NCBI GenBank assembly: GCA_024232965.1
Contig: JACKQF010000004.1
Coordinates: 558,001-622,000 of the forward strand
Reading direction: 5' to 3'
From: Verrucomicrobiaceae bacterium
GTDB taxonomy: Bacteria; Verrucomicrobiota; Verrucomicrobiia; Verrucomicrobiales; Verrucomicrobiaceae
DNA: 64,000 nt
A program made the position numbers and the translations under genes. Under the pieces are notes generated by a model that had not been told where the DNA came from, ran no database searches, and was given only the letters and a program-made list of their open reading frames with translations. This document shows, one piece after another, positions 34,141 through 43,813 of the stretch (position 1 is the first letter of the stretch; the number at the start of each line of letters is the position of its first letter).

Positions 34141-35601
34141 ATGGACCCTCTTTTCGAAGCCAACCTCATCCAGACTCGTCGGCAATTCTTTGGCCACAGC
34201 GGCCTGCGCCTCGGGGGCCTAGGCATGACTTATTTGATGGGGCGGGACGCCCTTGCTGCGCCAGACTCACTTGTGCAGCCCCCCCTGCCAGGCTTGCCCC
34301 ACTTTGCCGCCAAGGCGAAGGCGGTCATCTACTTGCACATGAACGGCGGCCCATCCCAGCTCGACACCTGGGACTACAAACCACAGTTGCAGCAGTGGTA
34401 TGACAAGGATCTGCCACCCACCGTGCAGGGCGGGCAACGGCTGACCGGCATGACCAGCAAACAAGCCCGCTTCCCGGTAGCGCCGAGCCTTTTCAAGTTC
34501 TCCCAGCACGGCCAATGCGGGCGCTGGGTCAGCGAGCTCCTGCCCCATACAGCCAAGCATGTGGACGATATCGGCCTCATCAAGACCGTCCATACCAACG
34601 CCATCAACCACGACCCCGCCTGCACCTTCGTGATGACTGGGCGCGAGGTTCCCGGCTTTGCCAGCCTTGGCTCTTGGCTCAGCTACGGGCTTGGCAGCGA
34701 AAGCAATGATCTGCCCGCGTTTGTGGTGCTCACGCCTCGCTGGAGCGCCAAGGCGATGGCGCAGGCGCTATTCACGCGCATGTGGAACAGCGGCTTTTTA
34801 CCCGGCAAATACAGCGGCGTAGCCCTCCGCGCTGTGGGGGATCCCGTGCTCTACATTCAAAACCCGGACGGCGTGTCCAGTCAGCAGCGCCGCACCATGC
34901 TGGATACTTTGTCCGCGATGAATGCCCACCGCTTTGAGAAACTGGGCGACCCAGAAATCCAGACGCGCATCTCGCAATACGAAATGGCCTTCCGCATGCA
35001 AACCAGCGTGCCAGAGTTGGTCGATCTGAAGCAGGAAAGCCAGTCCACCCTGGACCTTTACGGACCGGAGGTGCAAAAGCCAGGAAGCTTTGCCGCCAGC
35101 GCCATCCTTGCTCGACGGCTCATCGAACGCGGCACGCGGGTCGTCCAGATCCTGCATCGTGGCTGGGACCAGCACGGGAATCTGCCCAGCGATATCCGGC
35201 TGCAATGCCAAGACACCGATCAGCCCATTGGCGGACTGCTCACGGATCTCAAGCAGCGCGGCCTGCTCGATAGCACGCTCGTGATCTGGGGCGGTGAATT
35301 CGGCCGCACGGTCTATTCACAGGGCGGTCTGTCACAGACGAACTACGGCCGCGACCACCACCCGCGCAACTTCTGCATGTGGATGGCCGGCGGCGGAATC
35401 AAGGGCGGCACCAGCTATGGAGAGTCCGACGACTTCAGCTACAACATCGCCACGGACCCAGCTCATCTCAATGACATCAACGCCACCATTCTGAACCAAT
35501 GTGGCATCGACCACGAGCGTCTCAGCTACAAGTTCCAGGGGCTCGACGCACGCCTCACGGGGGTCGAAAAACAAGCACCGATCCGCGAGATCATTGCCTG
35601 A
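34141..35601 (+). CDS. DUF1501 secreted protein, partner of the DUF1549/1553 gene
   Basis: A 486-residue protein with a Tat-like N-terminus (TRRQFFGHSGLRLGGLGM), LHMNGGPSQLDTWDYKPQLQ, GSWLSYGLGSESNDLP, WGGEFGRTVYSQ, YGRDHHPRNFCMWMAGGG and IDHERLSYKFQGLDARLTGV. The start at 34141 lies 4 bp after the upstream stop; the ATG at 34114, inside the previous gene, is an alternative. The tight spacing implies one operon with the upstream gene, and the pair probably acts in the same exported complex. Confidence 0.93.
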   Translation: MDPLFEANLIQTRRQFFGHSGLRLGGLGMTYLMGRDALAAPDSLVQPPLPGLPHFAAKAKAVIYLHMNGGPSQLDTWDYKPQLQQWYDKDLPPTVQGGQRLTGMTSKQARFPVAPSLFKFSQHGQCGRWVSELLPHTAKHVDDIGLIKTVHTNAINHDPACTFVMTGREVPGFASLGSWLSYGLGSESNDLPAFVVLTPRWSAKAMAQALFTRMWNSGFLPGKYSGVALRAVGDPVLYIQNPDGVSSQQRRTMLDTLSAMNAHRFEKLGDPEIQTRISQYEMAFRMQTSVPELVDLKQESQSTLDLYGPEVQKPGSFAASAILARRLIERGTRVVQILHRGWDQHGNLPSDIRLQCQDTDQPIGGLLTDLKQRGLLDSTLVIWGGEFGRTVYSQGGLSQTNYGRDHHPRNFCMWMAGGGIKGGTSYGESDDFSYNIATDPAHLNDINATILNQCGIDHERLSYKFQGLDARLTGVEKQAPIREIIA

Positions 35602-35612
35602 GGCGGCAGCAC

Positions 35613-35936
35613 TTAGCGCAGCGCCAACTCTGGATCTTCGTCCAGCACGAAGAAGTCATGCACATCGCTATCAGGCACGGACCCGTTGCGGATGCCCTCA
35701 AGCCGACGACGGCTACGGCGCTCTGAGCCCAGCTTGACAGCCGCCCGATCCACCAGGTCCGACATCAACGGCACGGCCAGCACAGCGCTGGCGGCTAGCA
35801 TGCTGAGCGAAACGATGTTCGACGTCTTGCGCTCCATGCCACGGCCAAACAGAATCCCCAGCGCGCAACCAGCAGCGGCTGGAGCGATGATGGAGGCATA
35901 AGTGTTGTAGGTGTTTTGGGCGGATGAAGAAGCCAT
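35613..35936 (-). CDS. Small membrane protein of unknown function
   Basis: A 107-residue protein with two hydrophobic segments (about 18-34 IIAPAAAGCALGILFGR and about 40-62 NIVSLSMLAASAVLAVPLM), an Arg-rich cytoplasmic middle (RRSRRRLEG), and an acidic tail. No family is recognised. It converges on the DUF1501 gene with 11 bp between stops and is divergent from glnS. Confidence 0.6.
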   Translation of the reverse strand: MASSSAQNTYNTYASIIAPAAAGCALGILFGRGMERKTSNIVSLSMLAASAVLAVPLMSDLVDRAAVKLGSERRSRRRLEGIRNGSVPDSDVHDFFVLDEDPELALR

Positions 35937-36085
35937 GTGTCAAAGGTAGCCTTGAACCGCCACTGCACAAACCAGAAATTTGCCGAGAATCGGAAAATGG
36001 AGCCATTCTGGCCCTCCATCACACCGCTTCCTTTCCCCCATTGACGGGGGGCTTAGTTCCGCTGACTTTCAGGGCCAAATTTACC

Positions 36086-37804
36086 ATGTCTGACACCGAC
36101 CCATCCGCACCCGCCCCCACAGATTTTATCCGCGACATGATCGCTGCTGACCTTGCCGCAGGTCGCAACGACGGTTGGGTCATCACCCGCTTTCCGCCAG
36201 AGCCAAACGGCTACCTGCACATCGGTCACGCCAAGAGCATCTGCCTGAACTTCGGGCTCGCCCAGGAGCATACCCCCAAGTCACGCTGCCATCTGCGCTT
36301 TGACGATACGAACCCGACCAAAGAAGAAGTCGAATACGTCGAGAGCATCCAGGACGACGTCCGCTGGCTCGGCTTTGACTGGGCAGACCATCTCTACTTT
36401 GCCAGCGACTACTTTGAAAAGCTCTACTCATTTGCAGAGCAACTCATCGGCAAAGGCCTCGCCTACGTAGACGAACAGACCGTTGACGAGATCCGCCAGA
36501 ATCGCGGCACGCTGACCGCGCCCGGCACCAACAGCCCCTACCGTGATCGCTCCGTCGCAGAGAACCTGGATATCTTCCGCCGCATGCGTGCGGGTGAATT
36601 CAAGGAAGGCGAGCGCGTCCTGCGGGCCAAGATCGACATGGCCAGCCCGAACATGAACATGCGGGATCCCATCATCTACCGCATCCTGCACGCCCATCAT
36701 CATCGCACCGGCGATGCTTGGTGCCTTTATCCGATGTACGACTACGCGCATCCATTGAGCGATGCTCTGGAAGGCATCACCCACAGCCTCTGCACCCTGG
36801 AGTTTGAGCATCATCGCCCCCTCTACGAGTGGCTAATCAACAATGTCGATGGCCTGCCCGGTTCCCCCTATCAGCGCGAGTTTGCACGGCTCAACCTCAC
36901 TTACACAGTGATGAGCAAGCGCAAACTGCTGCGTCTGGTGAAGGAAAATCTCGTCAACGGCTGGGATGATCCACGCATGCCCACGATCAGTGGAATGCGC
37001 CGCCGCGGCTACCCGCCGGCAGCCATTCGTAACTTCTGCAAAACCATCGGTCTGACCAAGTTCAAGTCCACGACGGAAGTCGCCCTCCTCGAGTATGCCG
37101 TCCGCGAAGACCTAAACAAAAACGCCCTGCGCGCCTTTGCAGTGCTAAAGCCCATCAAGGTCGTGATCGAAAACTACCCAGAAGGTCAGGTGGAATATAT
37201 CGACGCTGTGAACAATCCAGAAAACCCAGAGGCCGGCACCCGCCAGATGCCTCTGAGCCGAGAACTTTACATTGATTCCGATGACTTCATGGAAGACCCG
37301 CCCAAGGGTTACCATCGCCTCGTCCCCGGCGGAGAAGTACGCCTGAAGTACGCCTTTTGCATCATCTGCAAAGAAGTCATCAAAGACGAAGCCGGTAAGG
37401 TCGTGGAACTGCGCTGCACCTACGACGACGCCACCCGCCACGGCCAAAAGCCCGAGGGTCGCCCAAAGGTCAAAGGCATCATCCACTGGGTCAGTGCCCA
37501 GCACGCCATTGAGGCCCCGGTCCGACTTTACGATCGCCTTTTCAGCGTCGAAGAACCTGACGTCGAGGCAGGCGATGACGGAGATTTCATCTCCTTCATG
37601 AACCCCCAATCGCTCGAAGAACTTAGCGGTGCCAAACTTGAGGCCAGCCTCGCCAACGCAGCCCCAGGCACCAGCTATCAGTTTGAGCGCGTAGGCTATT
37701 TCTTCACAGACCCTCAGGATTCAAAACCCGGCGCACCCGTCTTCAACCGCACCGTCGGTCTCAAAGACAGCTGGGCCAAGGAAGTAGCGAAACAGGGAAA
37801 ATAG
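36086..37804 (+). CDS. glnS: Glutaminyl-tRNA synthetase
   Basis: Charges tRNA-Gln with glutamine. The 572-residue class I enzyme has GYLHIGHAK (HIGH, residues 43-51), the following GlnRS-specific RFDDTNP and the KMSKS equivalent VMSKRKL near 290. The C-terminal beta-barrel anticodon-binding domain follows (LKYAFCIICKEVIKDEAG). Having GlnRS means no obligatory GatCAB route for Gln-tRNA, though this is not excluded. The start is set at 36086, 5 codons before the usual FIRDMIAADL; a longer frame back to 35924 lacks homology. Confidence 0.96.
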   Translation: MSDTDPSAPAPTDFIRDMIAADLAAGRNDGWVITRFPPEPNGYLHIGHAKSICLNFGLAQEHTPKSRCHLRFDDTNPTKEEVEYVESIQDDVRWLGFDWADHLYFASDYFEKLYSFAEQLIGKGLAYVDEQTVDEIRQNRGTLTAPGTNSPYRDRSVAENLDIFRRMRAGEFKEGERVLRAKIDMASPNMNMRDPIIYRILHAHHHRTGDAWCLYPMYDYAHPLSDALEGITHSLCTLEFEHHRPLYEWLINNVDGLPGSPYQREFARLNLTYTVMSKRKLLRLVKENLVNGWDDPRMPTISGMRRRGYPPAAIRNFCKTIGLTKFKSTTEVALLEYAVREDLNKNALRAFAVLKPIKVVIENYPEGQVEYIDAVNNPENPEAGTRQMPLSRELYIDSDDFMEDPPKGYHRLVPGGEVRLKYAFCIICKEVIKDEAGKVVELRCTYDDATRHGQKPEGRPKVKGIIHWVSAQHAIEAPVRLYDRLFSVEEPDVEAGDDGDFISFMNPQSLEELSGAKLEASLANAAPGTSYQFERVGYFFTDPQDSKPGAPVFNRTVGLKDSWAKEVAKQGK

Positions 37805-37836
37805 CGTCGCTTCTGGTGTGTCACCTCGGATAAGAC

Positions 37837-40800
37837 TTGTGGCTCCCACAGGTCTGGGTGCAAACTGTGCTCGTTTTGGCAGATCCCGAATCCCAGCGTC
37901 CCTTCATCATCAGCTCATCCGCTTCCGATCTGATGCGGTTGGCGCTGCATGATCTCGACGATCCGGCGGAAGGCCAGGACGAAGAATCTTCCGAAGTGGT
38001 CACGAGCTTTGAAAGCGAAGGCACGACGATTGGCCGCTACAAGCTCATCGAAAAGCTCGGCGAAGGCGGCTTCGGCATCGTTTGGCGCGCCCACCAGACT
38101 ACGCCACTGGACCGCATCGTGGCCCTGAAGATCATCAAGGCCGGGATGGATACTGAGCAGGTGATCGGCCGCTTCAATGTTGAGCGGCAGAGCCTTGCCA
38201 AAATGGACCACCCCGGTATTGCGAGGGTCCTCGACGCGGGAGCAACCGAGCATGGCCGCCCCTACTTCGTCATGGACCTTGTGGACGGTCCGTCCATCAC
38301 CACGTATTGCGATTTATATCAACTCACGGTCGCCGAACGAATCCGACTTTTCATCGATGTCTGTCTCGCCGTGCAGCATGCGCATCAAAAAGGGGTTCTG
38401 CACCGCGATCTGAAGCCTTCCAATATTCTCGTCATCCAAGTCGATGGCGTGCCGCGTCCAAAAATCATCGACTTTGGGATCGCTAAGGCCATGGAAAGAG
38501 GCACTGCCGCTGATTCCAAAGACAGCTTTGAGGGGCTGACGCTAATCGATCAAGTCGTGGGCACGCCCGCATACATGAGCCCAGAGCAGGCCTTGGCCGA
38601 TGGGCTCGATATCGATACCCGCTCAGACATCTACGCCCTGGGCGTCATCCTGTTCGAGTTGCTGACTGGCCGCACGCCCCTCGAAGAATCCACCCTGCGC
38701 AAACTCAGCATGCACGCAGCGCTCGATTACGTGCGCCGCACCGAAGCCCCACGCCCCAGCACGCTGGTGGCCAACTACGCATCACTGCCGAAGCAACATC
38801 TCGCCAGCCAGCGCCGCACCGATGCCACCGCATGGTTCAACACTTTGCATGGAGATCTGGACTGGATTGCCCTCCGCGCGCTGGAGCATGACCCAGATCG
38901 CCGCTACCCCTCCGCAGCCGAGTTCGCCGCAGATCTCACGCGCTCCCTGAACGACGAGCCCGTCCTCGCCTGCCCGCCCTCCTTTCGCTATCAGACGGCC
39001 AAGTTCATCCGGAGGCACCGCGTCGGTGTTGCAGCCACCGCTGCAGTCATCGCCATCCTCATCGCAGCCGTCGCCGTCAGCACCCTCGCACTGGTCCGCG
39101 AAAGCCGAATGCGGGAGGTCGCCGAAGAACAACGCGGCCTAGCCACCGAGCAAAGCCTACTCTCCGCGGCAAATGCAGACCGCGCCACGAAAGAGGCAAA
39201 GAACGCACAGGAGCAGTCAGAGCGCGCCAAAACGATCCTCGCCTTCCTCACGGAGTTGCTGGAAAAAGCTGGCGACTTTGTCGGTGAGGGCAAGAACCCC
39301 GAGGCACTGAGGCTCGCCGTTGATGCGGCAGCCGCAAGTCTTGGGGATCTGGACGCCGATCCCGAAACCCGTGCAGAGATCAATGGGCGTCTGGCTGCGA
39401 TTTACGAGAATCTTGGCTCCAGTGAAAAGGCGCTCCCTCTTCTGAAGGAGCAGTTCGACTTTGAAAATCAGAACGCTGGCCCTGTTAGGCCCCGCACACT
39501 CGCCGCGCTCTCCCGCTACGCGAAAGCCGCGGCTCAGTCTGGAGAGGACAGGCTATCCTTGCAGCTCTTTCGCGACCTCATCCAACGTTGGCAGAAGCGA
39601 CAGGGGGATCCCACAGAGGCACGCGGCCTTTTCTTCGCCCGCCGCGACTACGCCCGTGAACTCGCCCGTCAAAAGAACTTGCCCGCAGCACTGGAAATAT
39701 TTGCAGCGCTCGAGCCGGATGCCAACCGCCGCGTCCTTTTCAAAGGAGACCTACCGGCATTTTATCGTTCCTACGCAGATGTGTTGCGCCAAAGCGGGCG
39801 ACTCGATGAGGCCAAGAAGTATTACCAGACAACGCTGGCGGATTTGGGAGAAGACAGAAAGTCCATGCACACTGCCGCCATGGTCCACCGCGACCTCGGG
39901 CGACTTGAACTCGCCCAATGGAACTATCAAGGTGCGGCCAAAGAGCTGGAGACCAGTCTTGAAATCGATCTGAAATGCAAAGGTGAATCCTTCCTGCTTT
40001 TGATTGATCGCTGGATCGAAGTATCCCGGCTCCACCTGATCAATTGCGAAAGTACCGCCGCCCGCAGTGCGACGTTGGAGGCGTTAGCGCTCGCCCGATC
40101 TACTGGGCAAACAAAAAGCATCCCCCGCGCCTTGCGAGCCGCTGGTATGGCTGCGGAGTCCGATGCAGCCTTTGATGCTGTCGCCACCTTCTATGAAGAG
40201 GCAGAGACCGCCTCCAAGCGTTCTGATGATGCTTCGGCAGAGTGGACGGAGGACCGGGCCGCCCATCTCGCCGCAAAGGCCATGGCTGGCACCTTTGACG
40301 AATCGTCCGCAGCGAAGCACCAAGCTTGGGCAGTGTTCGAATCGATGATTGACCATCTCTCGGACCGCACCATGTGCCTTTTAGCCTTCGCTTTCAGCAA
40401 CGATACAGAACTCGCCATCGCCAACCGCAGTGCGGCGCGCTTGCGCCCCCGACTCCGCCCTCAACTCCAAAAAATCCGCGATCAAATACCGGCAGAATGG
40501 CGGCCAGTTCTTCCAGCAACCCCTATTCAGGATACCGTTCCCACCGCTCTCGATTTCCTAGCGTTGGCCGATGCCCTGGGCGACAAATGGAGCGGCGGGG
40601 ATACGCCGAGCCTCCAACTCCAATACGCGGCCTTTCTGAGACTCCTCGGTCACCATCAAGAAGCGATTGCCGCCTATCGACTGGCCGCAAAGGCAGCGAC
40701 GTCACTCCCCTGCCCCCGTGATAGCCTCGCGAAGGCAGAAATCTTGGCCGCAGAGTGCCTATCCACCATGGGACACCCGTCCGATGCGCAGGAAATCCTC

Positions 40801-40926
40801 CGCAAATACTGGCCAAACCCACCGTATGGACAATCCATTGCGCCGACTCGCCTTCTCCACTGGCACCTGCAAACGTTAGCCGGACAGCTCACGCTGCCCG
40901 CCTCGGCTAAACATGCTGCTCAATGA
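37837..40926 (+). CDS. Ser/Thr protein kinase, one TM, helical (TPR-like) C-terminal region
   Basis: A Hanks-type kinase of about 1029 residues. Glycine loop LGEGGFGIVWRA (75-86), catalytic Lys98 (ALKII), HRDLKPSN (189-196), DFG (212-214) and GTPAYMSPEQ are all intact. One TM segment lies at about 396-420 (VGVAATAAVIAILIAAVAVS). The remaining about 600 residues are a helical, repeat-like region, probably TPR-type, with Ala/Leu-rich helix pairs (EKALPLLKEQF, DEAKKYYQTTLADLGED). In many verrucomicrobia such kinases are numerous, with regulatory outer domains. Start uncertain: TTG 37837, GTG 37858 and ATG 37933 are all possible. It overlaps convergent thrC by 20 bp. Confidence 0.88.
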   Translation: MWLPQVWVQTVLVLADPESQRPFIISSSASDLMRLALHDLDDPAEGQDEESSEVVTSFESEGTTIGRYKLIEKLGEGGFGIVWRAHQTTPLDRIVALKIIKAGMDTEQVIGRFNVERQSLAKMDHPGIARVLDAGATEHGRPYFVMDLVDGPSITTYCDLYQLTVAERIRLFIDVCLAVQHAHQKGVLHRDLKPSNILVIQVDGVPRPKIIDFGIAKAMERGTAADSKDSFEGLTLIDQVVGTPAYMSPEQALADGLDIDTRSDIYALGVILFELLTGRTPLEESTLRKLSMHAALDYVRRTEAPRPSTLVANYASLPKQHLASQRRTDATAWFNTLHGDLDWIALRALEHDPDRRYPSAAEFAADLTRSLNDEPVLACPPSFRYQTAKFIRRHRVGVAATAAVIAILIAAVAVSTLALVRESRMREVAEEQRGLATEQSLLSAANADRATKEAKNAQEQSERAKTILAFLTELLEKAGDFVGEGKNPEALRLAVDAAAASLGDLDADPETRAEINGRLAAIYENLGSSEKALPLLKEQFDFENQNAGPVRPRTLAALSRYAKAAAQSGEDRLSLQLFRDLIQRWQKRQGDPTEARGLFFARRDYARELARQKNLPAALEIFAALEPDANRRVLFKGDLPAFYRSYADVLRQSGRLDEAKKYYQTTLADLGEDRKSMHTAAMVHRDLGRLELAQWNYQGAAKELETSLEIDLKCKGESFLLLIDRWIEVSRLHLINCESTAARSATLEALALARSTGQTKSIPRALRAAGMAAESDAAFDAVATFYEEAETASKRSDDASAEWTEDRAAHLAAKAMAGTFDESSAAKHQAWAVFESMIDHLSDRTMCLLAFAFSNDTELAIANRSAARLRPRLRPQLQKIRDQIPAEWRPVLPATPIQDTVPTALDFLALADALGDKWSGGDTPSLQLQYAAFLRLLGHHQEAIAAYRLAAKAATSLPCPRDSLAKAEILAAECLSTMGHPSDAQEILRKYWPNPPYGQSIAPTRLLHWHLQTLAGQLTLPASAKHAAQ

Positions 40927-42262
40927 AGGCCTTCACCGCCTCCACACTCGCAGGCAGCGGGTGCGTCTCTAGCGGGATCGATTTGAGTGCTTCCAGCGTC
41001 GGATGGGTCGGCTCCGTGCCGACTGCCGCCGTCACCACGTCCGGGAACTTCGCCGGATGCGCTGTGGAGAGAACCACGCTCACAAGATCAGGCGACATTT
41101 CCGTAAAGGCGCAGGCCGTATGCGGATCGATCACATAGCCCCAGTCCCTCCACATTTGGGCGATCACCTTTGGAATCGTCTCGTCATCCATGCGGCTGGC
41201 GCGGAACGAGGAAGCCGTTTGCTCAAACGTCACCACCTCCCCAGCCTTCATCTTCACCATCGCCTCACGCACCTTTGCTGGATCGCGGCCCAGCATGAAG
41301 AAAAGGTAGCGCTCAAAATTCGAAGCCGCTTGGATGTCCATGCTCGGTGCATGGCTCGGGTGCACCGCGCCTTCCTCATATTTACCAGACTCAAAGAAGC
41401 GATACAGGATATCGTTTTGATTCGTCGCCACACGGAAGGACTTCACTGGAAGCCCCATCTGCTGGGTCATCCAGCCCGCCATCACGTTGCCAAAATTCCC
41501 CGTCGGCACCACGAACTCCACTCCCTGTTCGCGAGCCTCTTGCGGCAGGCGCAACCAGGCCCACACGTAATAGACGCACTGCGCCAGGACGCGGGCGATG
41601 TTGATGGAGTTCACCGCAGAAAGATTCACCCGACCCGCAAAGCCCGCATCGCCAAAGGCCTCCTTCACCACCCGTTGGGCATCATCAAAAGTGCCCGGCA
41701 CCGGGATGGCATGCACATTAGCAGCGCCCGTGCAGGCCATCTGACGCTCCTGGAGCGGAGCCACCCGTCCGTTCGGGTAAAGAATAAAAATATCGATCCC
41801 TTCCTGCCCCATGCAGCCATGGATCGCTGCACTGCCAGTGTCGCCAGAGGTGGCACCCAGCACCGCCAGACGCTTCCCCGACTGCCGCACCTGACGCTTG
41901 TAGAGCAGGCCCAGCAACTGCAGGGCAAAGTCCTTGAAAGCCAGCGTCGGCCCGTGCCAGAGTTCCAGCACAAAGGTCTTGTCTGTGATCTTCCGCAGCG
42001 GCGCCACATCGGGCGAATCAAAGCGTGCGTAGGCCTGCGCCGTCAGTTCGTGCCATTCCTTCGCCGAGATCTCCGGTGCAAAGATCTGCAAAAACTCCGC
42101 CGCCAGTTCTGCATAACTCAGCGATGACCAGGCCGCCAATTTCCCGCTAATGTCCGGCAGCGACTCCGGCAAAAACAGGCCGCCATCCGCTGCCAGCCCA
42201 ACTTCGACAGCCTCAGAAAACGTATGGGGGCGGGTCAGCCCCCGAGTGGAAAGGTAATTCAT
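40907..42262 (-). CDS. thrC: Threonine synthase
   Basis: PLP-dependent conversion of O-phosphohomoserine to threonine. The 451-residue protein has the PLP lysine K110 in HGPTLAFKDFAL, LGATSGDTGSAA and VPTGNFGNVMAGW, all typical of the longer threonine synthase branch, and TSR/TRG-like N-terminus (MNYLSTRG). The ATG at 42262 is chosen over the TTG at 42268. The stop overlaps the kinase by 20 bp at the convergent junction. Confidence 0.95.
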   Translation of the reverse strand: MNYLSTRGLTRPHTFSEAVEVGLAADGGLFLPESLPDISGKLAAWSSLSYAELAAEFLQIFAPEISAKEWHELTAQAYARFDSPDVAPLRKITDKTFVLELWHGPTLAFKDFALQLLGLLYKRQVRQSGKRLAVLGATSGDTGSAAIHGCMGQEGIDIFILYPNGRVAPLQERQMACTGAANVHAIPVPGTFDDAQRVVKEAFGDAGFAGRVNLSAVNSINIARVLAQCVYYVWAWLRLPQEAREQGVEFVVPTGNFGNVMAGWMTQQMGLPVKSFRVATNQNDILYRFFESGKYEEGAVHPSHAPSMDIQAASNFERYLFFMLGRDPAKVREAMVKMKAGEVVTFEQTASSFRASRMDDETIPKVIAQMWRDWGYVIDPHTACAFTEMSPDLVSVVLSTAHPAKFPDVVTAAVGTEPTHPTLEALKSIPLETHPLPASVEAVKAFIEQHV

Positions 42263-42265
42263 ACG

Positions 42266-42289
42266 CAAAAATAGCCCAGTCGCGGGCTC
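42266..42289 (-). promoter_or_regulatory. Hairpin with T-run directly before thrC
   Basis: On the minus strand AGCCC-GCGACT-GGGCT (42288-42273) is followed by ATTTTT and then GCG TATG, so a terminator-like structure sits only a few nt before the thrC ATG at 42262. It may be a weak terminator for rpsT read-through, or an attenuation-like device before thrC. There is no leader peptide in view. The stem is only 5 bp. Confidence 0.4.
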
Positions 42290-42330
42290 ATGGGTAGCTG
42301 ATCTTCATCCCCAATGGCCATCGCATTCCG

Positions 42331-42365
42331 AAAAAAATCCCCGCCGGATACAATCCAGCGGGGAC
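42331..42365 (-). terminator. Intrinsic terminator of rpsT
   Basis: On the minus strand CCCCGCTGGAT-TGT-ATCCGGCGGGG (one G-T pair) is followed by ATTTTTTT. It lies about 20 bp downstream of the rpsT stop and about 70 bp before the thrC start, the right place to end rpsT transcription. Confidence 0.85.
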
Positions 42366-42384
42366 GGAAAATTCAATTAACGAA

Positions 42385-42654
42385 TTACTTCGCAGCCATC
42401 GCGCTGACCTTAGCGGACATGCGGCTCTTGAGGCGGTCCGAAGCCTTGCTGTGGATCACTTTGACCTTAGCAGCCTTGTCAGCAGCGGAGGTGAATTCGC
42501 CCAGAGCAGCAGCAGCCACTTTAGCGTCGCCGGTTTCAATCGCGGTCAGCACTTTCTTGCGAAGCGTGCGCATGCGGCTCTTCACGGTCTGGTTTGCCAG
42601 CGTGCGAACGGTGGTTTTGCGAATGTTCTTCTCTGCGGAGCGGGTGTTGGCCAT
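42385..42654 (-). CDS. rpsT: 30S ribosomal protein S20
   Basis: An 89-residue, strongly basic, helical protein that binds 16S rRNA. The typical N-terminus MANTRSAEKNIRKTT is followed by the TLRKKVLTAIETGD repeat and the KASDRLKSRM ending. The start is the ATG at 42654; the upstream in-frame ATG at 42690 would add an atypical tail. A strong terminator follows. Confidence 0.96.
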   Translation of the reverse strand: MANTRSAEKNIRKTTVRTLANQTVKSRMRTLRKKVLTAIETGDAKVAAAALGEFTSAADKAAKVKVIHSKASDRLKSRMSAKVSAMAAK

Positions 42655-42791
42655 AAGGGTAGCGTTTGAGGGGCGGATTGTGTAATGCACCCCCGGCAGA
42701 GTGTCAAGCCGGAGTTACGGAAACGACGAAACCGCCTCGCAGAGGCACCGCTCACGGTCCCCATCGCGGAGAGCCTAAATTCCCAGAACAC

Positions 42792-43553
42792 TCAACCGCC
42801 AGCCTTGTGGAGCCCCGTTTCCAGAATTCCTTCCAGGTACGTGACCGTATCCGTGCGGACAGGCATGAAATACACGTGCGTGCGATCGCCGCTAAGCCGA
42901 TCCAAAAAGGATCGAGCGAAGCTCTGATTGAACTCCATCGTGTGCTGATAGTCCTCCGCAAAGATCGCCTGGTTGGTCGTTTCCCAATAGCCACGGCTCT
43001 TTTCCGATAGGACCGGAGAGATGCCCCAGAAAACTTCATCACCCGACAGCATGCTGCGATACGCCTCCAGTAGGTGCAGACAGAAAAAGGGCTGCGTGAA
43101 GAACGCATCGGCACCAGCCTCTCGCTTACGCTTCAGGTAACGAAGCTCGGCACGCGGTCCAGACCGATACGGATCCAAGCCCGCATACACCCGCATGTGC
43201 GGGAATCGCCGCTTGATGAAAGCAATCAAGTCCACGCTGGTTGTCGGATACGTGCGGCGCGAAAAGTCCCTCGGCGGGTCGCCCGATACAACCAGGACTT
43301 CGTCGAAGCCAGCAATCGCCTCTTCAATCTTGCCAACATCGCTCAGGCAGAAATCGATGGCCCTCAGATGTGGGATCACCCGCTGGAAATAGCGTTTGGC
43401 AATGCGGCAGGCCTCCCAACTCCGGATCGGCATGCGCAAAATGTCAGGAATGTTGGCGACTTGCAGGTCTGGAAATCTTGCCTTAATCGCAAGGCACTCC
43501 TCCTCCAAAGCGGTCGCACTTCGAGGCACTAATTCGATCGAGATGGTAGGCAT
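42792..43553 (-). CDS. Methylenetetrahydrofolate reductase-like protein
   Basis: A 253-residue protein. It begins MPTISIELVPRS, where the conserved MetF Glu (FEFFPP-like) is placed at residue 6, and contains VVSGDPP and AGLDPYRSG later, then GADAFFTQPFF, matching MTHFR-family folate-binding motifs (GADFITQ, SGD). The usual FEF is altered, so the enzyme may act on another one-carbon substrate or be a divergent paralogue. The start is the ATG at 43553; the track of upstream ORF lies in the repeat-containing spacer. No SD is visible. Confidence 0.6.
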   Translation of the reverse strand: MPTISIELVPRSATALEEECLAIKARFPDLQVANIPDILRMPIRSWEACRIAKRYFQRVIPHLRAIDFCLSDVGKIEEAIAGFDEVLVVSGDPPRDFSRRTYPTTSVDLIAFIKRRFPHMRVYAGLDPYRSGPRAELRYLKRKREAGADAFFTQPFFCLHLLEAYRSMLSGDEVFWGISPVLSEKSRGYWETTNQAIFAEDYQHTMEFNQSFARSFLDRLSGDRTHVYFMPVRTDTVTYLEGILETGLHKAGG

Positions 43554-43813
43554 GCTGTCGGGACCAACAATAAAACGGGTGCGCTGCAACCTCGGTTGGG
43601 GCGATGTTTTCGGCGCGCACGAGCCATGAAATTGGTGCGCGGAGGCTAGTGGGTCAAGAGCTTCGTGCGCGAGCGTCAGGTTTTGCGAAGCGACGGGTGC
43701 TACCCCTTTTCAAACCCGGTAGGAGCATACCTTCCCCCACACCGACTCGTTTCAAATTCCAGAAGTTCGTTCCGAACTGCCAGAAGACGCCAAATCCCCC
43801 TGGCGGTCAGCAT

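Noticed and set aside
41003..42127. 374-codon plus-strand ORF opposite thrC
   Set aside because: Shadow ORF rich in His/Arg; thrC motifs lie on the other strand.
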